Under the pieces are notes generated by a model. That model was not told the origin of the DNA. It saw only the letters and a list, made by a program, of their open reading frames with translations, and made no database searches. The position numbers and the translations under genes are program-made. From Paludibacteraceae bacterium (lineage in GTDB: Bacteria > Bacteroidota > Bacteroidia > Bacteroidales > Paludibacteraceae), in NCBI GenBank assembly GCA_017550055.1, contig JAFYMM010000172.1:1-13014 (forward strand): DNA of 13,014 bases, written 5' to 3'. Below are positions 1 to 6,156 of the stretch, piece by piece. Positions within the stretch are counted from its first letter, which is position 1, and the number at the start of each line of letters is the position of its first letter.

Positions 1-173
1 CAGGGGCATGCGCCGTAGTAGTAGCATTCACCCATCTTGGTCGAGTGCCAAAAGGCGAACCAATCACCGTATCGCTCACGGGAGGCGACCTCATCATCAC
101 CTACTGCAACAACGACCACATACTCATGCAAGGCACCGCCACCGAAGTTTTCCGTGGCACAATCAACTTCTAA
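1..173 (+). CDS. dapF: Diaminopimelate epimerase, C-terminal fragment (5' end outside window)
   Basis: Read in the frame starting at base 3, 56 codons run to a TAA at 171-173. The fragment opens with GACAVVVAFTHLGRV and ends in a GGDLIITY...TATEVFRGTINF tail. This matches the C-terminal lobe of DapF, where the family has ACGTGACA. The window starts just after the catalytic cysteine of that motif, so that residue is not visible. DapF interconverts LL- and meso-diaminopimelate in the cytoplasm for lysine and peptidoglycan synthesis. The next gene, dapL, makes its LL substrate, which supports the call. A longer overlapping reading frame from base 8 has an Arg/His/Ser-rich composition and is a shadow. 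Confidence 0.88.
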   Translation, partial: GACAVVVAFTHLGRVPKGEPITVSLTGGDLIITYCNNDHILMQGTATEVFRGTINF

Positions 174-195
174 ATACACACTCACAGTGTGTATT
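173..195 (+). other. Perfect inverted repeat directly after the dapF stop
   Basis: Arms ATACACACT (174-182) and AGTGTGTAT (186-194) are exact reverse complements around the loop CAC. One further A-T pair (173/195) gives a 10-bp stem. There is no T tract after it, so a standard Rho-independent terminator is unlikely. The same arms recur near 258-278. Confidence 0.75.
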
Positions 196-220
196 CAAAC
201 CCAAAAACTCACCTTACCCT

Positions 221-250
221 CAAGCAACCTTCAAGCAAGGTGCAAGCAAG
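221..250 (+). repeat. Three CAAGCAA repeats at 11-bp spacing
   Basis: CAAGCAA starts at 221, 232 and 243, exactly 11 bp apart, with variable 4-base spacers CCTT and GGTG. ACCTT (227-231) and AAGGT (237-241) can pair around CAAGC as a small hairpin. The block lies between the two related inverted repeats. Function is unknown. Confidence 0.6.
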
Positions 251-256
251 AAAACA

Positions 257-279
257 GACACACACTGAGAGTGTGTATT
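257..279 (+). other. Second, imperfect copy of the ACACACT/AGTGTGT inverted repeat
   Basis: Arms ACACACACT (258-266) and AGTGTGTAT (270-278) pair around GAG with one C/A mismatch at the second pair. The core stem is 7 bp (260-266 with 270-276). The right arm plus the following T is identical to 186-195, so this copy can pair with the first one instead of with itself. Confidence 0.65.
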
Positions 280-296
280 GTCATATGAAATTCTCC

Positions 297-365
297 CACA
301 AATGACACAAATATTCACAAATACAATTGATTTGTGATAATTTGAGATAATTTGTAAGATTTGTG
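297..365. promoter_or_regulatory. Dyad array of CACAAAT half-sites upstream of dapL
   Basis: CACAAAT occurs exactly at 297-303, 306-312 and 316-322. Its reverse complement ATTTGTG follows exactly at 330-336 and 359-365, and with one mismatch at 340-346 (ATTTGAG) and 350-356 (ATTTGTA). The palindrome CAATTG (324-329) lies at the centre. Spacing is 9-10 bp, one helical turn, and the three inner pairs are symmetric about position 326. This layout is what a multi-site operator for a dimeric or cooperative DNA-binding protein would look like. No perfect TAnnTTTG promoter is seen here, so the dapL promoter may be hidden in or overlap this block. Confidence 0.5.
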
Positions 366-395
366 GACAAAATATGTCTAAAAAAACTATATAAT

Positions 396-1571
396 ATGAT
401 TAATAAAAACTATGCAAAACTTGAAGAGAACTATCTCTTCACCGAAATAGCACGTCGCACAAGCGAATTCATCAAGGCAAATCCCGAAAAACCAATCATC
501 AAACTTGGTATTGGCGATGTTACTCGTCCGCTTGCTCCAATGATTGCAGATGCAGTCATCAATGCAATGGAAGAACTCAAACATGCTGAAACTTTCCGTG
601 GATATGGTCCTGAATTGGGTTATAAATTCGCACGTGAGGCAGTGCAACGCTATTATAAAAACTACAACATCGACCTCGACCTCGACGAAATTACCATTGG
701 CGATGGTATTGGCGAAGATATTGCTAACATCACCGATATATTCGAAAAAGGCACATGCACAGTGCTTTTGCCTGACCCTGTATATCCGCTATACAAGGCA
801 ACATCGCTCATGGACGGACAGAAAATCATCTACCTCGAGTGCAACGAAGCGAACAACTTCTTGCCTGCTCCACCCGATTTTCCGTCTGACCTCATCTACC
901 TCTGCTCGCCAAACAACCCAACAGGAGCAGCACTCAGTCGTGCTCAAATGCAAGCATGGGTGGATTATGCCAACAAACACAATGCCGTAATCCTCTACGA
1001 CAATGCCTACGAACGCTTCATCACCGATGCCGATTGTCCTCACTCGATATTCAGCATACCAGAAGCACGCACCTGCGCTATCGAGTTCAATTCGCTCTCA
1101 AAAACAGCAGGTTTCACATGCGTACGCAGTGGTTACACAGTTGTACCAAAAGACTTAGTGCGTGATGGCGTATCACTCCTTCGCCTATGGCAACAACGCC
1201 AAACTACAAAATACAATGGCGCACCATACATGACACAACGAGGTCTTGAAGCAGCACTCTCGCCTGAAGGACTTGCCGAAGCAGACAAAAACATCCAATA
1301 CTACAAACGCAACGTGAAACTCATCACCGATGTGCTCGAAGCAAAAGGTATCTTCTATACAGGCGGACACAACTCGCCATACATTTGGTTGAAATGTCCT
1401 AATGGCATGACATCGTGGGAGTTCTTCGACTACTTGCTCAACAATGTCTATGTAGTTGGCACACCGGGTGTAGGATTTGGCGAATATGGCGAAGGATACT
1501 TCCGTCTCACCACATTCAACACCTACGAAAACACAGCAGAAGCAATGCGCCGCATCAACGAATTGTTATAA
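396..1571 (+). CDS. dapL: LL-diaminopimelate aminotransferase
   Basis: This is a PLP-dependent fold-type I aminotransferase of 391 residues. It converts tetrahydrodipicolinate and glutamate directly to LL-diaminopimelate, which DapF (upstream) epimerises. Visible motifs are LGIGDVTRPL (37-46), FRGYGPELGY (67-76), SPNNPTG (171-177), YDNAY (201-205), SLSKTAGFTCVRSGY with Schiff-base Lys236 and Arg244, and GEGYFRLT with the carboxylate-binding Arg370. The frame is open from a GTG at 363, but that GTG lies inside the upstream repeat array and would add 11 residues without homology. The ATG at 396 gives the typical start NxxYxKLExNYLF. At residues 103-107 the usual DGAKx reads DGIGE, so the Ala-Lys seen in homologues is replaced. 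The protein is about 20 residues shorter than Bacteroides DapL as I recall it. Confidence 0.93.
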   Translation: MINKNYAKLEENYLFTEIARRTSEFIKANPEKPIIKLGIGDVTRPLAPMIADAVINAMEELKHAETFRGYGPELGYKFAREAVQRYYKNYNIDLDLDEITIGDGIGEDIANITDIFEKGTCTVLLPDPVYPLYKATSLMDGQKIIYLECNEANNFLPAPPDFPSDLIYLCSPNNPTGAALSRAQMQAWVDYANKHNAVILYDNAYERFITDADCPHSIFSIPEARTCAIEFNSLSKTAGFTCVRSGYTVVPKDLVRDGVSLLRLWQQRQTTKYNGAPYMTQRGLEAALSPEGLAEADKNIQYYKRNVKLITDVLEAKGIFYTGGHNSPYIWLKCPNGMTSWEFFDYLLNNVYVVGTPGVGFGEYGEGYFRLTTFNTYENTAEAMRRINELL

Positions 1572-1602
1572 AACAAAACAATCAATATAACAATAAACAA
1601 CA

Positions 1603-1641
1603 AACCTCGAGAACACTAAAATTCTCGAGGTTATTTTTTTT
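1603..1641 (+). terminator. Rho-independent terminator after dapL
   Basis: AACCTCGAGAA (1603-1613) and TTCTCGAGGTT (1622-1632) form a perfect 11-bp stem with an 8-base loop. Eight T residues follow at 1634-1641. It lies 31 bases past the dapL stop and closes the dapF-dapL unit. Confidence 0.92.
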
Positions 1642-1673
1642 AAGAAAACAGTATATTTTTTTTATAAAAACTA

Positions 1674-1704
1674 TTGCTTTTGATGAAAAAATGTTGTATC
1701 TTTG
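1674..1704 (+). promoter_or_regulatory. Bacteroidetes-type promoter for the TnpR-like/miaA group
   Basis: TATCTTTG at 1697-1704 matches the -7 consensus TAnnTTTG. A TTG at 1674-1676, 20 bases upstream, fits the -33 element. It lies just past the dapL terminator and about 43 bases before the next ATG, which leaves a short leader of roughly 37 bases. Confidence 0.8.
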
Positions 1705-1747
1705 CGTACATTTTTTCATTAATTATAAAACCAAACAATTAACTATT

Positions 1748-2287
1748 ATGGTATACAAATTATTAATTCTCTCGGACGAAGTTGACCTATTCTTCCGTGA
1801 AATAGAAATCAACTCAGATGCTACTTTTCTTGAACTAAACAATGCGATTCTCGACTCGGTGAAATACTCTAAAGACCAATTGACTTCGTTCTTCAATTGC
1901 AGCGAAGGATGGGAAATGAGAGAAGAGATTACATTGATGGATATGGGTACAAGTTCAGACACAGACTCTTACGTAATGGAGAAAACATACCTCGACGAAT
2001 TTCTTCAAGACGAAGGCGACCGCATGTTGTTTATGTTCGACATCTTGTCGGAACGTTCGCTTTTCATCGAACTCAAAGAAATTATGCCTGGCGAGGTAGA
2101 TGCTCCTCGTTGTGTTCTCAAACAAGGTGTAGCACCAAAACAAATCACTGCTGAAGAAGATTTCTTGAACAATCCTACATCAGCACTTGGATTCTCAGGC
2201 GAAGAATTCTATGGCGATGACGAATTCGACATGGACGAACTCGATGCAGATGGTTTCATGGATATGGGACCTGAAGACCTATATTAA
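1748..2287 (+). CDS. pRiA4b ORF-3 / IS1096 TnpR-like family acidic protein
   Basis: This protein of 179 residues starts MVYKLLILSDEVDLFFREIE. The body carries FLELNNAILDSVKYSKDQLTSFF (27-49) and a Glu/Asp-rich centre, TYLDEFLQDEGDRMLFMFDI (80-99), followed by a short beta-like segment SLFIELKEI. This resembles the pRiA4b ORF-3-like fold (IS1096 passenger TnpR-like), which Bacteroidetes often encode next to miaA. The C-terminal 30 residues are a strongly acidic tail (GEEFYGDDEFDMDELDADGF). The reading frame continues upstream into dapL, but the promoter at 1697 and the homology start point to the ATG at 1748. Despite the family name there is no transposon nearby. The biochemical function is unknown. 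No catalytic motif is visible. Confidence 0.75.
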   Translation: MVYKLLILSDEVDLFFREIEINSDATFLELNNAILDSVKYSKDQLTSFFNCSEGWEMREEITLMDMGTSSDTDSYVMEKTYLDEFLQDEGDRMLFMFDILSERSLFIELKEIMPGEVDAPRCVLKQGVAPKQITAEEDFLNNPTSALGFSGEEFYGDDEFDMDELDADGFMDMGPEDLY

Positions 2288-2350
2288 AATGAGGAATGAG
2301 GAGTGAGGAATGAAGAATGAGGAGTGAGGAATGAAGAATAAGGAGTGAGG
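2288..2350 (+). repeat. Heptanucleotide tandem array (AATGAGG type), nine units
   Basis: Nine contiguous 7-mers begin at the base after the upstream stop codon: AATGAGG, AATGAGG, AGTGAGG, AATGAAG, AATGAGG, AGTGAGG, AATGAAG, AATAAGG, AGTGAGG. Units 2-4 and 5-7 are identical, so a 21-bp higher-order repeat is present. The strand is purine-only apart from T. It ends 31 bases before the miaA start. Confidence 0.9.
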
Positions 2351-2365
2351 ATTTAAAAATGCACT

Positions 2366-2381
2366 ATTTTCAACTTTCAAA
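2366..2381 (+). repeat. ATTTTCAACT element and two TTTCAAM heptamers before miaA
   Basis: TTTCAAC (2368-2374) and TTTCAAA (2375-2381) are two 7-bp units that abut the miaA start codon. The 10-mer ATTTTCAACT (2366-2375) recurs at 4049-4058 after the other AATGAGG array, before nadE. The two upstream regions therefore share array plus element. Confidence 0.5.
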
Positions 2382-3278
2382 TTGAACACTTTATTTGTCA
2401 TATTAGGTCCAACGGGAGTAGGCAAAACAGAGATTAGTCTGCGTGTTGCTGAGGAATTAGGGTGTGCGATTATATCGTCGGACTCACGACAAATATATCG
2501 TGAAACCAAAATTGGTACAGCAGCACCAACCGAGGCGGAACTTGCCCGTGTGAAACACCATTTCATTGGCACTCGCTCTATCACAGAACATTACTCGTCA
2601 GGACAATACGAATTAGATGCTCTGCCTATCATCGAAGAAGAAATTGCTCGATGTGGTTCTGCTCTATTAGTGGGTGGTTCGATGTTGTATATTGATGCTA
2701 TATGCCGAGGCATAGACGATATACCTACAATATTGCCCGAAGTGCGACAAGATGTGATTGACCTCTACAATGAAGTTGGCATTGAAGGACTGCGAGCGCA
2801 ACTACAACTGCTCGACCCTGTGCATTATACCCGTGTGGACCTTGCCAATGCTAAGCGCATCATGCACGCCCTTGAGGTGTGTATCCAAACAGGTCGCCCA
2901 TTCTCAGAACTGCACACAGGGCAAGCAAAAAAACGTCCATTCAATATAGTGAAAATAGGATTGAATCGTGAACGAGAAGAGTTGTACGACCGCATCAATC
3001 GCCGTGTATGGCAAATGATTGATGACGGATTGGAAGATGAAGCACGTGAACTATATCCACAACGCGAACTGAATGCACTCAACACAGTGGGTTACAAAGA
3101 GATGTTCAACTACTTCGATGGCACGTGGACTCGCGACTTTGCCATACAAATGATACAACAAAACTCACGTCGCTATGCAAAAAAACAGTTGACATGGTTC
3201 AATCGCGACCCTGAAATACATTGGTTTCATCCCAATGCAATGGACCAAGTACTTGAATTAGTAAAAACCACTACTTAA
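2382..3278 (+). CDS. miaA: tRNA dimethylallyltransferase
   Basis: MiaA transfers dimethylallyl from DMAPP to N6 of A37 in tRNAs reading UNN codons. The 298-residue protein is full length. The P-loop GPTGVGKT is at 9-16, followed by ISSDSRQIYR (31-40) with the catalytic Asp34 and DSRQ motif, then IGTAAPT, GGSMLYIDAICRGIDDIP, KRIMHALEV, and the C-terminal NTVGYKEMFNYFDG and NSRRYAKKQLTWFNRD with the RxxKKQxTWF signature. The only start that fits the family N-terminus (MNTL...LGPTG) is TTG at 2382. The nearest upstream ATG (2359) is out of frame, and the frame itself is closed by a TGA at 2346. The gene is 94 bases after the TnpR-like gene with no terminator between, so it is probably co-transcribed. 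Confidence 0.95.
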   Translation: MNTLFVILGPTGVGKTEISLRVAEELGCAIISSDSRQIYRETKIGTAAPTEAELARVKHHFIGTRSITEHYSSGQYELDALPIIEEEIARCGSALLVGGSMLYIDAICRGIDDIPTILPEVRQDVIDLYNEVGIEGLRAQLQLLDPVHYTRVDLANAKRIMHALEVCIQTGRPFSELHTGQAKKRPFNIVKIGLNREREELYDRINRRVWQMIDDGLEDEARELYPQRELNALNTVGYKEMFNYFDGTWTRDFAIQMIQQNSRRYAKKQLTWFNRDPEIHWFHPNAMDQVLELVKTTT

Positions 3279-3364
3279 TTTTTTCATAAACGCAAATTAC
3301 CATTAATTAATCGTGAAGAAATTGATAAATAATTAGCGATTGATTTATTTTAAAAGCAAAATAA

Positions 3365-3991
3365 ATGCTAACAACAATATTAACAGGTATATTAATAGGA
3401 TTGTGTGTGTCGGTGCCTGTGGGACCGTTAGGGGTGTTGTGCATACAACGCACCGTGACTCGTGGACGTTGGCATGGCATTGCCACAGGATTGGGAGCAA
3501 CAACATCCGACCTCGTATATGCCCTATTAGTTGGTTGCAGTATGGGATTCATCATAGAATTCATTGAAGCACACCAACTATATATACAACTATTTGGTTC
3601 TATCATAATAGGCATATTCGGGTTGCACATCTATACAAAAGACCCACTCAAACAACTCGAACACAAACAACGCCGCCATTCAAAAGGCGATATATTCAGC
3701 GACTATATCACCGCATTTGGTCTTTGCTTCAGCAATCCGATGATTATTTTCCTTTTTATAGGTCTATTCGCACGCTTCAATATCATAAACCCTGAAAATT
3801 CGATACAATCTATCATCGGTATGGGTTCAATTTTGATTGGCGCAGCATTGTGGTGGTTCACATTGACAATGCTCGTAAACCTCATCAGCACAAAACTATT
3901 CAAAGAAAAAGGACTTTGGATTCTCAACAAAATCACAGGTGCAGTGCTAATAGTATTGGCATTCGTGGGAGTTGTTACTGCAGTGATATAA
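3365..3991 (+). CDS. LysE-family amino-acid exporter
   Basis: This is a 208-residue hydrophobic protein with about six membrane segments (near 3-24, 38-60, 72-90, 115-136, 148-172 and 188-207). The N-terminal SVPVGPLGVLCIQRTVTRGR carries the LysE/RhtB-type PxGP motif (18-21) in TM1, and CFSNPMIIFLF (121-131) has the conserved Asn-Pro of a later helix. A charged cytoplasmic loop (91-112, KDPLKQLEHKQRRHSKGD) separates the halves. Members export amino acids or related small solutes at the inner membrane. The substrate cannot be read from sequence. The ATG at 3365 begins the first helix. The 86-base gap after miaA contains no terminator or clear promoter, so read-through from miaA is likely. Confidence 0.85.
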   Translation: MLTTILTGILIGLCVSVPVGPLGVLCIQRTVTRGRWHGIATGLGATTSDLVYALLVGCSMGFIIEFIEAHQLYIQLFGSIIIGIFGLHIYTKDPLKQLEHKQRRHSKGDIFSDYITAFGLCFSNPMIIFLFIGLFARFNIINPENSIQSIIGMGSILIGAALWWFTLTMLVNLISTKLFKEKGLWILNKITGAVLIVLAFVGVVTAVI

Positions 3992-3992
3992 T

Positions 3993-4047
3993 AATGAGGA
4001 ATGGGGAATGAGGAATGAGGAATGAGGAATGGGGAATGGGAATGAAC
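3993..4047 (+). repeat. Heptanucleotide tandem array (AATGAGG/AATGGGG)
   Basis: Six perfect-length 7-mers run from 3993 to 4034 (AATGAGG, AATGGGG, AATGAGG, AATGAGG, AATGAGG, AATGGGG), then a shortened AATGGG and a diverged AATGAAC. The array begins one base after the LysE-family stop and ends 26 bases before the nadE ATG. It is the same family as 2288-2350 but lacks the 21-bp higher order. Confidence 0.9.
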
Positions 4048-4073
4048 AATTTTCAACTATATAACATAACATT

Positions 4074-6005
4074 ATGACAACAAATTTCGGTTTTATTAAA
4101 GTTGCATCTGCTATACCACAAGTGAAAGTAGCAGATTGCGAATGGAATATCTCGCACATCGAAAGCATGATGTCGGAGGCAGACCAAAATGGTGCATCGG
4201 TCATCGTATTTCCCGAATTGTGTATCACAGGTTATACTTGTGCCGATTTATTCCAATCGCAACTACTCATCGACCAAACTCTCGAAGCACTAAACGATGT
4301 AGTAGAATACACCAAAACCGAAGTAAAATTAACCACAATATTAGGTGCCCCACTACGCATAGACAACCAACTATTCAACTGTGCAGTTGTTATTCGCGAA
4401 GGAAAAATATTGGCAGTAATCCCAAAAACATATTTACCAAACTACAACGAATTCTACGAAATGCGTTGGTTTGCATCAAGTCAAGATGCTATGCGCGACC
4501 ATATCACTCTTTTGGGTCAAAAAAACATTCCATTCGGTCGCAACATAGTGATGCAAGCAAACGAATTCTCATTCGGCATTGAATTATGCGAAGATTTATG
4601 GACTCCGATACCACCAAGTTCGGTACTTGCCTTAGCAGGAGCACAAATCATTTTCAACCTATCAGCATCAAACGAACTTATAGGCAAGCACAACTATCTC
4701 GTTGACCTCATCAAACAACAATCAGCACGCACAATAGCAGGATATGTATATAGTTCGGCAGGGTTTGGCGAATCATCTACAGATGTGGTATATGCAGGTA
4801 ATGCCATCATTGCCGAAAATGGTTCGATATTAGCAAAAAGTCAACGCTTTGCAACCGACAATCAAATAGTGTATGCCGACATCGACATAGAACGCATTGC
4901 TGCTGACCGTCAAAAAAATAGCACATTCAAACAAGGAGTATCTCCACTTGGAAATATATTACCAAGATATATAGATTGCGATTGCCCTATTGTAGAGACA
5001 GAACTCACACGCCGTTTCTCACCTACTCCATTCGTGCCATCGTATGACAAAATGGAGGAAAACTGCGAAGAAATATTCAACATACAGATAGCAGGATTGG
5101 CAACTCGACTACACCATACAGGATTGAAAACTATGGTATTAGGTATCAGTGGTGGTTTGGATTCTACGCTTGCCCTATTGGTATGCGCAAAGACTTGCGA
5201 CAAACTTGGTATTGACCGCTCTAATATCATCGGAGTTACCATGCCGGGATTTGGAACAACCAACAGAACATACACCAATGCAGTAGAAATGATACAAAAA
5301 CTCGGTGCTACGTTTGTTGAAATAAACATCAAAAATGCTTGTATGCAACATTTCGAAGACTTAGGTCACGACCCTGAAATCAAGGATGTAACATACGAAA
5401 ACACACAAGCACGCGAACGCACACAACTGTTGATGGACTTGGCAAACAAACATGGCGGTTTAGTAATCGGAACAGGCGACCTTTCGGAATTGGCACTCGG
5501 TTGGGCGACATACAATGGCGACCACATGAGCATGTATGCCGTGAATGCCTCTATACCAAAGACCTTAATTAGATATATGGTGCAATATGCAAGCGAAAAT
5601 CAGATGGAAGAGGCAGTGCGCACCAACCTACTCGATGTAATAGACACACCTGTATCGCCTGAATTATTGCCTGCAACAGAAGATGGCAACATTGCTCAAA
5701 TCACCGAAGATTTAGTAGGTCCATACGAACTACACGATTTCTTCCTCTACTACACACTGCGTTGTGGTTTCTCACCTGCCAAAATCGAATATCTCGCACA
5801 ACGAACATTTGCCGACAAATACGATGATGAAACAATCAACCATTGGTTAAGAACATTCTGTCGCCGTTTCTTCAACCAACAATTCAAACGTAGTTGTATG
5901 CCTGATGGACCTAAAGTAGGTTCAGTATGCCTATCTCCTCGTGGCGATTGGCGTATGCCATCAGATGCATCATCGCGCAGTTGGCAAAATCAATGCACAA
6001 AATAA
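4074..6005 (+). CDS. nadE: Glutamine-dependent NAD+ synthetase
   Basis: This is a two-domain enzyme of 643 residues. The N-terminal nitrilase-type glutaminase has the Glu-Lys-Cys triad in FPELCITGY (Glu48), IPKTYLPNYNEFYE (Lys118) and GIELCEDLW (Cys172). The C-terminal PP-loop synthetase has GISGGLDSTLAL (SGGLDS 359-364), MPGFGTTNRT (390-399), QARERTQLLMDLAN, and GTGDLSELALGWATYNGDHMSMY (467-489). It ends with the family tail KRSCMPDGPKVGSV...RGDWRMPSDAS. Ammonia from glutamine is used to amidate deamido-NAD+ with ATP. The length is typical for the two-domain form. It uses the ATG at 4074, 82 bases after the LysE-family gene. No terminator is visible after it in 6006-6060. Confidence 0.97.
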   Translation: MTTNFGFIKVASAIPQVKVADCEWNISHIESMMSEADQNGASVIVFPELCITGYTCADLFQSQLLIDQTLEALNDVVEYTKTEVKLTTILGAPLRIDNQLFNCAVVIREGKILAVIPKTYLPNYNEFYEMRWFASSQDAMRDHITLLGQKNIPFGRNIVMQANEFSFGIELCEDLWTPIPPSSVLALAGAQIIFNLSASNELIGKHNYLVDLIKQQSARTIAGYVYSSAGFGESSTDVVYAGNAIIAENGSILAKSQRFATDNQIVYADIDIERIAADRQKNSTFKQGVSPLGNILPRYIDCDCPIVETELTRRFSPTPFVPSYDKMEENCEEIFNIQIAGLATRLHHTGLKTMVLGISGGLDSTLALLVCAKTCDKLGIDRSNIIGVTMPGFGTTNRTYTNAVEMIQKLGATFVEINIKNACMQHFEDLGHDPEIKDVTYENTQARERTQLLMDLANKHGGLVIGTGDLSELALGWATYNGDHMSMYAVNASIPKTLIRYMVQYASENQMEEAVRTNLLDVIDTPVSPELLPATEDGNIAQITEDLVGPYELHDFFLYYTLRCGFSPAKIEYLAQRTFADKYDDETINHWLRTFCRRFFNQQFKRSCMPDGPKVGSVCLSPRGDWRMPSDASSRSWQNQCTK

Positions 6006-6063
6006 ACTCCAATAGTCATAGACTCTCAACCGCAGAAATTACGAAAAATCATATTTTATAAAA

Positions 6064-6098
6064 AATTATGAATTGTGAATTATGAATTATGAATTATT
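6064..6098 (+). repeat. Heptanucleotide tandem array (AATTATG), five units
   Basis: AATTATG (6064-6070), AATTGTG, AATTATG, AATTATG and AATTATT (6092-6098) are contiguous 7-mers. The array runs up to 5 bases before the ftsX -7 element, so it supplies the region where the -33 element should lie. Confidence 0.88.
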
Positions 6099-6103
6099 TT
6101 CAG

Positions 6104-6111
6104 TATCTTTG
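6104..6111 (+). promoter_or_regulatory. Bacteroidetes-type -7 promoter element for ftsX
   Basis: TATCTTTG matches TAnnTTTG exactly and is the same octamer as at 1697-1704. A predicted transcript start a few bases on gives a leader of about 40 bases to the ftsX ATG. No good TTG lies 19-20 bases upstream. The heptamer array occupies that place, with TATG at 6081-6084. Confidence 0.72.
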
Positions 6112-6156
6112 CAGAGTTTTTTATAGAATGCGCTAAATACACATTTTCAAGTAATT

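Noticed and set aside
212..223. 12-base match CCTTACCCTCAA between 212-223 and 12951-12962, as a long-range direct repeat
   Set aside because: A 12-base match is expected by chance in 13 kb, and the flanks share no more sequence.
8..288. Two overlapping 83-86 residue reading frames at the left end
   Set aside because: They are His/Arg/Ser-rich shadows. The dapF frame explains 1-173 and the remainder is repeat-rich intergenic DNA.
358..372. DnaA-box-like TGTGGACAA near a repeat array, as an origin
   Set aside because: There is only one imperfect box and no dnaA, dnaN or DNA-unwinding element with clustered boxes. The CACAAAT sites do not fit the DnaA consensus.
363..395. GTG at 363 as the dapL start
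   Set aside because: It would add 11 residues without homology and lies inside the repeat array. The ATG at 396 gives the normal family N-terminus.
544..990. A 148-residue frame inside dapL
   Set aside because: It is the +1 shadow of dapL with low-complexity Thr/Ser runs. The dapL frame carries the enzyme motifs.
1748..2287. An insertion-sequence relic, from the IS1096 TnpR-like family name
   Set aside because: There is no transposase, terminal inverted repeat or target duplication. The family is widespread as a stand-alone chromosomal gene.
2288..2350. Possible CRISPR array
   Set aside because: The units are 7 bp and contiguous with no unique spacers, and no cas genes are in the window.
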